Notes under the pieces: model-generated | The model's database searches: none | Told to the model about the DNA's origin: nothing | The model's input: only the letters and a program-made list of their open reading frames with translations | In this document: in pieces, positions 8,692-15,837 of the stretch | Layout: each line of letters opens with the position of its first letter | Numbering within the stretch: the stretch's first letter is position 1 | From: Chryseobacterium cucumeris | Lineage (GTDB): Bacteria; Bacteroidota; Bacteroidia; Flavobacteriales; Weeksellaceae | Assembly (NCBI RefSeq): GCF_016775705.1 | Contig: NZ_CP068760.1 | Location: 3,906,001 to 3,970,000 of the forward strand | DNA length: 64,000 nt | Direction of reading: 5' to 3' | Translations under genes and position numbers: made by a program

Positions 8692-9429
8692 TTATGAATG
8701 CGTTCCCAGTAAAGAGGAATTGCTTTTTAAAAATTTTTCGATGTATAATTTTCCATTCCAGCAGGCCGTTTCCATATTTTTCCCCTTCGCAAGTTCTGCT
8801 GTAATGGCTGAGGATAAAACACAGCCGGAACCATGCTTTGGAAAATAGGTTGTATTCCTTTCGGCTGGAGCTAAAAGAATCTCTTTTCCGTTTTCAACTA
8901 AAATATCTGTGCCCAAATGATCTTCTCTATGTCCTCCTTTGATCAGCAATGCGCATTGATGAGTATCAGGTAACAGATGATTTCCCTTTAAAACACTGTA
9001 TTCGTTATAATTAGGTGTAATCAAACTGAGTTTATGAACAATTTTTTTTAATTGATGAAGAGTTTCAAGATCAAAAAAATTAAAGTCCGAAGTGCTTTTC
9101 AGAATGGGATCCCAAACGATTTTCACTTCAGAATTATTCTTTTGAACTGTTTCTACAATTTTGCTTAAAAAATCTGCATCTTTCACAATTCCAATTTTCA
9201 CTGCTGAAACGGAATAGTTTTCCATCAGCACCTGAATGGCTTCAATTATTTCATCTATGGGACGCCATTCCAGGCTTAAGCACTTGGAAGCGGTCTGTAA
9301 TGTTAATGCCGTACACACTCCCAATCCCATTACTTTTGAATGTTCAAAAGTTTTACTATCTGATAATAAGCCTGCTCCACCACTGGGATCAAAGCCTGCA
9401 ATGCTTATGACATAAGGACGTTCCTGCAT
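8692..9429 (-). CDS. thiD: hydroxymethylpyrimidine (phosphate) kinase ThiD
   Basis: ThiD phosphorylates HMP and HMP phosphate to the pyrophosphate used by ThiE. The 245-residue ribokinase-fold protein has AGFDPSGGAG at residues 11-20, the LLIKGGH strand and the anion-hole motif HGSGCVLSSAI near residue 195. It is about 20 residues shorter than E. coli ThiD, with the reduction spread through the chain. Its start overlaps the preceding TenI/ThiE-like gene by 25 bases. Confidence 0.93.
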   Translation of the reverse strand: MQERPYVISIAGFDPSGGAGLLSDSKTFEHSKVMGLGVCTALTLQTASKCLSLEWRPIDEIIEAIQVLMENYSVSAVKIGIVKDADFLSKIVETVQKNNSEVKIVWDPILKSTSDFNFFDLETLHQLKKIVHKLSLITPNYNEYSVLKGNHLLPDTHQCALLIKGGHREDHLGTDILVENGKEILLAPAERNTTYFPKHGSGCVLSSAITAELAKGKNMETACWNGKLYIEKFLKSNSSLLGTHS

Positions 9430-9992
9430 TTTCTGAATACTTTTAAAGGTTCTTCACTTTCCCAGATCGCACCCAATAGGGCTGCTCCATCGATATCTGA
9501 TTCGAAAACTTCATGAATATTATCCTGATTAATTCCTCCAAGGGCTATCAATTTGACATCCGGATTGTTCCGATGTTTTACTTCTTCTTTAATGGTAGAA
9601 TCCAATCCATATCCTTTTTTGGAGATACTTGGAAAGAATGGACTTATGAAAGCATATTCCCATACTTTATCCAAAGTATTGTAGGTTGTGATATCGTGCA
9701 CTGAAGTTGAAATTATATTTTCTTCCGCGAAAGTTTTAAATGCTTCTTCTTTCCGGTCGATTTCCCTGAAATGAAACCTTGAGATCTGATATTCCTTTCC
9801 AAGATCGTAATGCGTATGCAGTACAAGCTGTGAATGAAAAGCGTCATCAATTTGGGTGATAAATTCAATCATTTCATTTCTGTTTGCTCCTGGTTTACGG
9901 ATGTGAAGCAGGTCAAGACCTTCCTGAAACATCTGATTAATAAGATCAGTTTCGTTCGGAACAATCAATTCAGGAGTGATAACGAGGATCAT
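9405..9992 (-). CDS. TenI/ThiE-like thiamine phosphate synthase family protein
   Basis: This 195-residue barrel is a divergent paralogue of ThiE. It retains LLHIRKPG near residue 30, a SPFFPSISKKGYG loop and LIALGGI near residue 155, but lacks the HLGLDD segment of the true ThiE downstream. In B. subtilis the related TenI is a thiazole tautomerase, and that is my favoured role here. A second TMP synthase is the alternative. The gene overlaps thiC by four bases and thiD by 25, so it is an integral member of the operon. Confidence 0.8.
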   Translation of the reverse strand: MILVITPELIVPNETDLINQMFQEGLDLLHIRKPGANRNEMIEFITQIDDAFHSQLVLHTHYDLGKEYQISRFHFREIDRKEEAFKTFAEENIISTSVHDITTYNTLDKVWEYAFISPFFPSISKKGYGLDSTIKEEVKHRNNPDVKLIALGGINQDNIHEVFESDIDGAALLGAIWESEEPLKVFRKCRNVLMS

Positions 9993-11800
9993 ATATAAAT
10001 TTCTTTTCCTTTTTCGATGAATTCCTGTGATTTATCCAGCATCCCTTTTTCTGCAGATTCACGGATTTCCTGAGTGATTTTCATCGAACAGAATTTTGGT
10101 CCGCACATGGAACAGAAATGAGCAATTTTTGCTCCTTCTGCCGGAAGGGTTTCATCATGATATGCTCTTGCTGTTTCCGGATCTAATGAAAGATTGAACT
10201 GATCTTCCCATCTGAATTCGAACCTTGCTTTACTTAATGCATTGTCTCTGTATTGTGCGCCCGGATGTCCTTTTGCTAAATCTGCCGCGTGGGCTGCCAG
10301 TTTATAAGTGATCACCCCAACTTTGACATCATCCTTATTCGGAAGTCCCAAATGTTCTTTTGGAGTTACATAGCAGAGCATCGCACATCCAAACCATCCG
10401 ATCATTGCTGCTCCGATCCCTGAAGTAATATGATCATAACCCGGTGCAATATCCGTTGTTAAAGGACCTAAAGTATAAAATGGCGCTTCATGGCATTCTT
10501 TCAGCTGTTTATCCATATTTTCTTTGATCATATGCATTGGTACATGCCCAGGTCCTTCAATCATTACCTGTACATTATGTTTCCAGGCAATTTTAGTGAG
10601 TTCACCTAAAGTTTCCAGTTCTGCAAACTGCGCTGCATCATTGGCATCTGCAATAGATCCCGGACGAAGACCGTCTCCCAGAGAGAAAGCTACGTCGTAT
10701 TTCTTCATGATTTCACAAATCTCCTCAAAATGGGTATACAGGAAACTTTCTTTATGATGAAATAAGCACCATTTTGCCATAATCGATCCTCCTCTGGATA
10801 CAATTCCGGTTACTCTGTTGGCTGTCAGATGAATATATCTTAGTAAAACTCCTGCGTGGATGGTAAAATAAGAAACTCCCTGTTCAGCCTGTTCAATCAA
10901 AGTATCTCTGAAGATTTCCCATGTAAGATCTTCAGGAACACCTTTTACTTTTTCCAATGCCTGATAGATTGGAACGGTACCAATCGGAACCGGACTGTTT
11001 CTGATGATCCATTCTCTTGTTTCGTGAATATTTTTACCGGTTGAAAGGTCCATAATGGTATCTGCTCCCCATCGGCAGGCCCATACTGCTTTTTCCACTT
11101 CTTCTTCAATACTGGATGAAACGGCACTGTTTCCGATATTCGCATTGATCTTTACCAGGAAATTTCTCCCGATAATCATCGGCTCGCTTTCCGGATGGTT
11201 GATGTTATTGGGAATAATAGCTCTTCCGGCAGCAATTTCGTCTCTTACAAATTCCGGGGTGATTTTACTTTTAGGAGTATTCGCTCCAAAACTGTGGCCC
11301 GGATGCTGAAATGCCATTTCTTTTGATACGGATTCAAGCTGTTCTATTCTCTGGTTTTCCCTGATCGCCACATACTCCATTTCCGGAGTAATGATTCCCT
11401 GCTTGGCATAGTAAAGCTGTGTAATTTCTTTTCCTTCCTGTGCTACTTTAGGCTTATGATCATAGGAAAACCTCAATTCATCAAGACGAGGATCTGCCAA
11501 ACGCGCTTTTCCGTATTCTGAGGTAATCCCTTCCAGAATATTCACATCATTTCTATCCAGAATCCATTGTTCTCTGATTCTTGGAAGTCCTTTCTGAATG
11601 TCAATGACTGCATTTTCATCGGTATAAGGCCCCGAAGTGTCATAAATGGTTACCGGAGCATTGTGTTCAAAGCCGCCATTGGTCAGTTTGGTTGGGCTAA
11701 GCTGTATTTCACGCATGGCTACATTGATAGGGTGTAATTTTCCTTCAACATAGATTTTCTTTGAGTTCGGAAATGGCGAACATGTAATGGAGTGAGCCAT
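9989..11800 (-). CDS. thiC: phosphomethylpyrimidine synthase ThiC
   Basis: ThiC converts aminoimidazole ribotide to HMP phosphate by radical SAM chemistry. The 603-residue length is usual for the family. The unusual C-terminal cluster motif CX2CX4C is at Cys563, Cys566 and Cys571 (CSMCGPKFC). GDGLRPGSIADA, EGPGHVPMH and APFYTLGPLTTDIAPGYDH are all present. It is the second gene of the operon, 24 bases after thiS, and the main expected target of TPP control. Confidence 0.97.
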   Translation of the reverse strand: MAHSITCSPFPNSKKIYVEGKLHPINVAMREIQLSPTKLTNGGFEHNAPVTIYDTSGPYTDENAVIDIQKGLPRIREQWILDRNDVNILEGITSEYGKARLADPRLDELRFSYDHKPKVAQEGKEITQLYYAKQGIITPEMEYVAIRENQRIEQLESVSKEMAFQHPGHSFGANTPKSKITPEFVRDEIAAGRAIIPNNINHPESEPMIIGRNFLVKINANIGNSAVSSSIEEEVEKAVWACRWGADTIMDLSTGKNIHETREWIIRNSPVPIGTVPIYQALEKVKGVPEDLTWEIFRDTLIEQAEQGVSYFTIHAGVLLRYIHLTANRVTGIVSRGGSIMAKWCLFHHKESFLYTHFEEICEIMKKYDVAFSLGDGLRPGSIADANDAAQFAELETLGELTKIAWKHNVQVMIEGPGHVPMHMIKENMDKQLKECHEAPFYTLGPLTTDIAPGYDHITSGIGAAMIGWFGCAMLCYVTPKEHLGLPNKDDVKVGVITYKLAAHAADLAKGHPGAQYRDNALSKARFEFRWEDQFNLSLDPETARAYHDETLPAEGAKIAHFCSMCGPKFCSMKITQEIRESAEKGMLDKSQEFIEKGKEIYI

Positions 11801-11824
11801 AAGTATTGGTATTAAATATGAGAA

Positions 11825-12031
11825 TTAACCGCCCTGAGTGGCAGTGATGATTAACACTGAATCGTTGTTATTGAGGATGGTTTCCGCCCAGACTGACAGC
11901 GGAATAATTCGGTTGTTGAGCGCTACAGCAATACCTTTTTTCTTTCCGGGTAACTCAATAGCCAGTAATGCTTCCAGGTTGGCAGGAAGTACATCAAATG
12001 TTTTTCGGGTGTGGTTGATTATAAGTTCCAT
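11825..12031 (-). CDS. thiS: sulfur carrier protein ThiS
   Basis: ThiS is a ubiquitin-fold carrier whose C-terminal glycine becomes a thiocarboxylate and gives sulfur to ThiG. The 68-residue protein ends ATQGG, with the required Gly67-Gly68. The length and the N-terminal beta-strand ELIINHTRKTF fit the family. It is the first gene after the TPP riboswitch, 68 bases downstream of the aptamer. Confidence 0.93.
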   Translation of the reverse strand: MELIINHTRKTFDVLPANLEALLAIELPGKKKGIAVALNNRIIPLSVWAETILNNNDSVLIITATQGG

Positions 12032-12099
12032 TCCTAATAAATTAAATATACTTTAGGAATGGCCATTATTGTACAATAGAATGTACAGCAAAAGTCATC

Positions 12100-12182
12100 T
12101 ACTTTTCCCTACGCTGGTATGATCCAGATCAGGTTCAAAGGGTAAAGTCTCAGTCTGTTGGCAACAGACACCCCTAAAGTTT
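12100..12182 (-). promoter_or_regulatory. TPP riboswitch (THI element)
   Basis: On the minus strand the element contains AGGGGTG near 12177, CTGAGA near 12153, ACCCTTTGAACCTGATCTGG near 12144-12125 and ATACCAGCGTAGGGA ending near 12105. These are the conserved cores of the THI-box aptamer. A short GTCTG/CAGAC hairpin forms the variable P3a arm. It should lower expression of the whole thiS-to-thiF operon when thiamine pyrophosphate is plentiful. I see no clear terminator between it and thiS, so control may act on translation. Confidence 0.96.
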
Positions 12183-12186
12183 GGAA

Positions 12187-12217
12187 CGAAGTTAGACATT
12201 TTTTTAGAATAAGCAAA
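12187..12217 (-). promoter_or_regulatory. promoter of the thi operon
   Basis: On the minus strand TTTG (12217-12214), a 19-base spacer and TAACTTCG (12194-12187) fit the Bacteroidota -33/-7 promoter, with one change in TAnnTTTG. Transcription would start at the first bases of the riboswitch. Confidence 0.55.
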
Positions 12218-12240
12218 ATCTTAAATGACTTTAAAGAAAA

Positions 12241-12268
12241 AAGACCATCTCAATTTTCAGACGGTCTT
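12241..12268 (-). terminator. terminator after the YD-repeat-like lipoprotein gene
   Basis: AAGACC and GGTCTT, extended by TCT/AGA across one mismatch, form a hairpin between the lipoprotein gene and the thi promoter. On the minus strand it is followed by TTTTTTC, so it insulates the thi operon. Confidence 0.75.
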
Positions 12269-12290
12269 CAATTTTATTTTAAATAGTTCT

Positions 12291-13133
12291 TTAGTAAAAA
12301 AGCTTCAGCCTTCCATCAGAATTATATTGATTAGTCCAATTTGATTGGCTTAGAAAAAATTCGGAGCTATAAGGTTTAAATTCTTTTGAAATTTTTCTCT
12401 GAGGATTATTTTTTGATAATGAAAAGTAGAAATACTCTTCAAAAATACCCAAATTCTTAAATGGATTTTGTGCAGAATCAAAATTATCCAATGTAATTTC
12501 ATTCGTAATATAAGCATCAATATTATTATGCTTTTCGGTTTTAATTGCCTTTTCTAGATTTCCTGAGGTGTTATAAATAAACTTTTCTACGTAAGTCAAA
12601 ATATAATCTTGCGGATCAGTTGGATCATACGGAATATTTGGATATTCAGTTAAAATCTCAGTTAACTTTCCTGAAGCATCATAAGTATAGGTCAAATACT
12701 TATCCATATATGAATTATAGACCTCTGGAATAACTGCTTTAATAACTCTACCTTGATTATCAAATTCAAACCGTCTTTCCTTCAACTGAACAGTGAAACC
12801 AGGATCAGAGCTATAATTTCTCATAATTGCAGTATTTCCTGTATATGTTACCATTGTATAGACAGATTTTGAATAAGAATAAGGAAATCCCGTACCTCCG
12901 GAATGTTCCAGCTTGCCTCCTATCTTTTTTATAATCCTTCCCTGAGCATCATATTCGAACATATAATTTTGTTCCAACCCATTAAAGACAGGTGACAAAA
13001 CAGGATAATTCCATGATATTTTACTTGTATTTTCAGTAATTGTCTGTTGTGAATTATCAAGCGGCAAGTCATCATTGTCTGAACAAGATGTCATAACCAG
13101 CAATGTGGCTAATAAAAGTGATTTGAGTTTCAT
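12291..13133 (-). CDS. lipoprotein with YD-repeat-like strands, function unknown
   Basis: The 280-residue protein begins with a lipoprotein signal, MKLKSLLLATLLVMTSC, with the lipidated cysteine near residue 17 followed by SDNDD. The Asp-rich start after the cysteine is common for exported Bacteroidota lipoproteins. The body has repeated strands of the type YDAQGRIIKKI, FDNQGRVIKAV, YDASGKLTEIL and YNTSGNLEKAI, spaced by 30-50 residues, as in YD/RHS-type beta proteins. No catalytic motif is seen. It stands alone with its own terminator and is more A+T-rich than its neighbours. Confidence 0.75.
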   Translation of the reverse strand: MKLKSLLLATLLVMTSCSDNDDLPLDNSQQTITENTSKISWNYPVLSPVFNGLEQNYMFEYDAQGRIIKKIGGKLEHSGGTGFPYSYSKSVYTMVTYTGNTAIMRNYSSDPGFTVQLKERRFEFDNQGRVIKAVIPEVYNSYMDKYLTYTYDASGKLTEILTEYPNIPYDPTDPQDYILTYVEKFIYNTSGNLEKAIKTEKHNNIDAYITNEITLDNFDSAQNPFKNLGIFEEYFYFSLSKNNPQRKISKEFKPYSSEFFLSQSNWTNQYNSDGRLKLFY

Positions 13134-13151
13134 GTTATAGTTATGATATGT

Positions 13152-13829
13152 TTATTCTTCACAAGCTCTCCAGATCGCATCATTCTGCGGAACAGGAGCT
13201 ATGATTTCTATGTTTTCTTTAGTAACCGGATGAATAAATTCCAGTTTTCTGGCGTGAAGATTAATACCTCCATCCGGATTAGAGCGAGATGCTCCATATT
13301 TTAAGTCTCCTTTAATCGGGACGCCTGTTTTAGACAGCTGAGCCCTGATCTGGTGATGCCTTCCGGTCTCAAGATCAATTTCCAGCAACAAATAATTGTC
13401 TAATGTTTTGATCACATGATACGTCAGGATTGCTTCTTTGGCTCCTTCCGTAGCCTTTGGGAAAACAATAGCTTTATTATTTTTTTCGTTTTTCTTTAAA
13501 TAATGTACCAGTCTCTGGCTTTGCGGAATCATTTCTTTTCCCACGACTGCCCAATATGTTTTTTTCACTTCACGGTTTTTCACCATCTGCGTCAAACGGG
13601 AAAGCGCTTTGGATGTTTTTGCATAGATCACCAGTCCGGAAGTTGGGCGGTCTATACGATGAACCAAGCCGAGAAAAACATTTCCCGGCTTAGCATCTCT
13701 TATTTTTATAAAGTTCTTGATGGATTCTAATAGTGATTCATCGCCGGTCTTATCGCCCTGTACAAGCTGACCCACCTTTTTATTAATCACCAGAAGATGA
13801 TTGTCTTCATATATAATCTGCTCCTTCAT
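13152..13829 (-). CDS. RluA-family RNA pseudouridine synthase
   Basis: The protein isomerises uridine to pseudouridine in rRNA or tRNA. The 225-residue catalytic domain has the RluA signature HRIDRPTSG with the nucleophile Asp60, and ETGRHHQIRAQL and GDLKYGA further on. There is no N-terminal S4 domain, so it is a single-domain member like TruC or RluA, and the target base cannot be told. It starts 11 bases after the small membrane protein gene and may be cotranscribed with it and panB. Confidence 0.9.
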   Translation of the reverse strand: MKEQIIYEDNHLLVINKKVGQLVQGDKTGDESLLESIKNFIKIRDAKPGNVFLGLVHRIDRPTSGLVIYAKTSKALSRLTQMVKNREVKKTYWAVVGKEMIPQSQRLVHYLKKNEKNNKAIVFPKATEGAKEAILTYHVIKTLDNYLLLEIDLETGRHHQIRAQLSKTGVPIKGDLKYGASRSNPDGGINLHARKLEFIHPVTKENIEIIAPVPQNDAIWRACEE

Positions 13830-13840
13830 ACCTCTTCAGT

Positions 13841-14155
13841 CTATCTTCTTCTGTTGGATAATGACAGGATAATCCCTGCCAGAAGGCCTACCGTTTTAAC
13901 AGCTGAAAGTTTTGAGCCTTCCGGAATAAACGCTCCGAATACACAGATAGCCGCTGCAGCATACATGGCATAAACAAAATTCTTATTGGTAAGCAATGGA
14001 GCCTGAATAAAAAAGCTTGCTCCAATCAGAACATAAAATACTTTTCTTGAAAGCAAATGATTAATTTCCGGGGAAAATAAATTAAACCATCCCACGGCCA
14101 GACAAATCAAAGCTGCAATAGATAATATTCCCTGAATAGATTGTTGGTTCTGCAT
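13841..14155 (-). CDS. small membrane protein of unknown function
   Basis: The 104-residue protein has about four hydrophobic segments (near residues 10-28, 38-54, 58-77 and 82-98) and no signal or catalytic motif. I do not recognise the family. It sits between panB (3-base gap) and the pseudouridine synthase gene (11-base gap) on the same strand, which suggests cotranscription. Confidence 0.7.
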   Translation of the reverse strand: MQNQQSIQGILSIAALICLAVGWFNLFSPEINHLLSRKVFYVLIGASFFIQAPLLTNKNFVYAMYAAAAICVFGAFIPEGSKLSAVKTVGLLAGIILSLSNRRR

Positions 14156-14158
14156 GGA

Positions 14159-14974
14159 CTAATAGCTTTCGTTTTCGTTTGGAAACTCTACATTTTTCAC
14201 ATCTTTCACGTATTGAGAAACGGCTCCTGTAATTTCTGTGTAAAGGTCAAGATATCTTCTTAAGAATTTCGGGCTGAAACCTTTGTTCATTCCCACCATA
14301 TCATGATACACCAAAACCTGTCCGTCGCAATCTGCACCGGCACCGATTCCGATGGTTGGAATAGAGATGCTTTCAGTTACTTTCTTAGCCAAATCAGCAG
14401 GAATTTTTTCCAACACAATAGAAAAACAGCCAAGTTCTTCCAGAAGCTGTGCATCAGCAATTAGTTTTTCGGCTTCTGCTTCTTCTTTAGCTCTTACTTT
14501 ATACGTTCCGAATTTATAGATGGACTGTGGTGTTAATCCCAAATGTCCCATTACCGGAATTCCGGCATTGATAATTTTTTTGATTGACTTGGAGATTTCT
14601 TTTCCACCTTCAATTTTCACAGCATGCGCTCCACCTTCTTTCATCATTCTTACCGCAGATTCCAATGCTTTTTCAGGATTACTCTGATAAGTTCCGAAAG
14701 GTAAATCCGCTACCACCAAAGCTCTGTCGGTTCCTCTTACCACACTTTGAGCATGATAGATCATTTGATCCAGCGTAATAGGCAATGTGGTTTCAAAGCC
14801 AGCCATTACATTCGCTGCAGAGTCTCCAATTAAAATAGCATCTACTCCACCAGCATCTACCATCTTGGCAGTGGTAAAATCATAGGCTGTAAGCATTGTT
14901 ATTTTTTCCTTGTCGAATTTCATTTTACGCAAGGTTTCAGTCGTAACTTTTTTAATTTCAGAGTGAACAGACAT
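14159..14974 (-). CDS. panB: 3-methyl-2-oxobutanoate hydroxymethyltransferase PanB
   Basis: PanB adds a hydroxymethyl group from 5,10-methylene-tetrahydrofolate to 2-oxoisovalerate, the first committed step of pantothenate synthesis. The 271-residue barrel shows MLTAYDF, ILIGDSAANVM with a metal-binding Asp, AVKIEGG with the substrate lysine, GHLGLTPQS and IGIGAGADCDGQVLVYHD. The length is normal. No other pan gene lies nearby. Confidence 0.96.
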   Translation of the reverse strand: MSVHSEIKKVTTETLRKMKFDKEKITMLTAYDFTTAKMVDAGGVDAILIGDSAANVMAGFETTLPITLDQMIYHAQSVVRGTDRALVVADLPFGTYQSNPEKALESAVRMMKEGGAHAVKIEGGKEISKSIKKIINAGIPVMGHLGLTPQSIYKFGTYKVRAKEEAEAEKLIADAQLLEELGCFSIVLEKIPADLAKKVTESISIPTIGIGAGADCDGQVLVYHDMVGMNKGFSPKFLRRYLDLYTEITGAVSQYVKDVKNVEFPNENESY

Positions 14975-14999
14975 AATTTATCTATTTTTAAAAGTTAAA

Positions 15000-15020
15000 A
15001 AGTCGGCCTTGAGCCGACTT
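15000..15020 (-). terminator. terminator after the Crp/Fnr regulator gene
   Basis: AAGTCGGC and GCCGACTT form an 8-base stem with a five-base loop. On the minus strand it is followed by TTTAACTTTT, 16 bases past the regulator's stop. Confidence 0.8.
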
Positions 15021-15035
15021 AAGTTTTTGTATGAT

Positions 15036-15749
15036 TTATAAAACTACGTGACCGAGTTTCATGAGTTTGTCGTGATTTAAGATCTTGATATTTCTTCCGT
15101 CCACTTCAATCAGACTATCCTGTTTGAATTCCGAGATCAGACGGATGGCACTTTCCGTAGCAGTACCGATAATGTTGGCAATTTCTTCTCTCGTTAAGGA
15201 GATTTTAATAAAACCTTCAGGATCTACACCCAACTTCTGTTCAAGAAGCAGCAGAATTTCTGCCAGTCTTTCTCTTACTGTTTTTTGTGCAAGGAAAGTA
15301 ATGGTGTTGGAAGATTCTCCTAATTCATAAGAAATTTTCTGAAGCATTACGAAGGACAGTTGTGGATCTACTTCCAGAAGATACATAAAGATATCTGCAG
15401 GTAAGAAAACACATTCAATATCTGTCATTGCTTCTGCTTTGGCCTGGAAGTTTTCCCCACAAAGCAAAGAACGATAGCCGATGATATCTCCTTCTTTGAT
15501 AAATCTTAAAATCTGATCTTTCCCGAAAGCTCCTGATTTTGAAAGTTTGGCAGCACCTTTTTCCAGGACAAACACTCCTTTTGGAGTTTCCCCATCCTCA
15601 AAAATAGTTTCATGTTTCTGAAAACTCAGTTTCTTTTTGCCATTAATATATTTTTCAAAATCTGCGCTAGAAAGTCTTTCTTTAAATGATTTATCATTAA
15701 AAACTCTGGCGAACCTCTCTTCAATTGCTATCTGTTGTTCCTGCGGCAT
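15036..15749 (-). CDS. Crp/Fnr-family transcriptional regulator
   Basis: This 237-residue regulator has an N-terminal cyclic-nucleotide-binding-type beta-roll (about residues 30-140, with ETIFEDGETPKGVFVLEKGAA) and a C-terminal winged helix (about 165-230, with LTREEIANIIGTATESAIRLI). There is no N-terminal cysteine cluster of the FNR kind, so direct oxygen sensing by an iron-sulfur cluster is unlikely. It is divergent from the cbb3 oxidase operon. A TGAT-N4-ATCA palindrome covers its own start site, which suggests it controls itself and perhaps the cco genes. Confidence 0.9.
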   Translation of the reverse strand: MPQEQQIAIEERFARVFNDKSFKERLSSADFEKYINGKKKLSFQKHETIFEDGETPKGVFVLEKGAAKLSKSGAFGKDQILRFIKEGDIIGYRSLLCGENFQAKAEAMTDIECVFLPADIFMYLLEVDPQLSFVMLQKISYELGESSNTITFLAQKTVRERLAEILLLLEQKLGVDPEGFIKISLTREEIANIIGTATESAIRLISEFKQDSLIEVDGRNIKILNHDKLMKLGHVVL

Positions 15750-15755
15750 TTTATA

Positions 15756-15767
15756 TGATATTTATCA
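15756..15767. promoter_or_regulatory. candidate Crp/Fnr operator TGAT-N4-ATCA
   Basis: TGAT-ATTT-ATCA is the core of the classical Crp/Fnr half-site pair. It overlaps the expected transcription start of the crp-like gene, just before its ATG. This position would fit autorepression. Confidence 0.5.
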
Positions 15768-15799
15768 CAAAAATAGAACTTTTTAACGCGATAAACAAA
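15768..15799 (-). promoter_or_regulatory. promoter of the Crp/Fnr regulator gene
   Basis: On the minus strand TTTG (15799-15796), a 20-base spacer and TATTTTTG (15775-15768) match the TTTG/TAnnTTTG promoter fully. Confidence 0.6.
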
Positions 15800-15810
15800 A
15801 AAATTTGTTA

Positions 15811-15818
15811 TAATTTTG
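15811..15818 (+). promoter_or_regulatory. -7 box for ccoI
   Basis: TAATTTTG matches TAnnTTTG and lies 20 bases before the GTG start of ccoI. The upstream arm is not clear. An AACAAA-N4-TTTGTT inverted repeat sits directly upstream at about 15794-15809. Confidence 0.4.
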
Positions 15819-15837
15819 TAGTTCAATATTTTATGGG

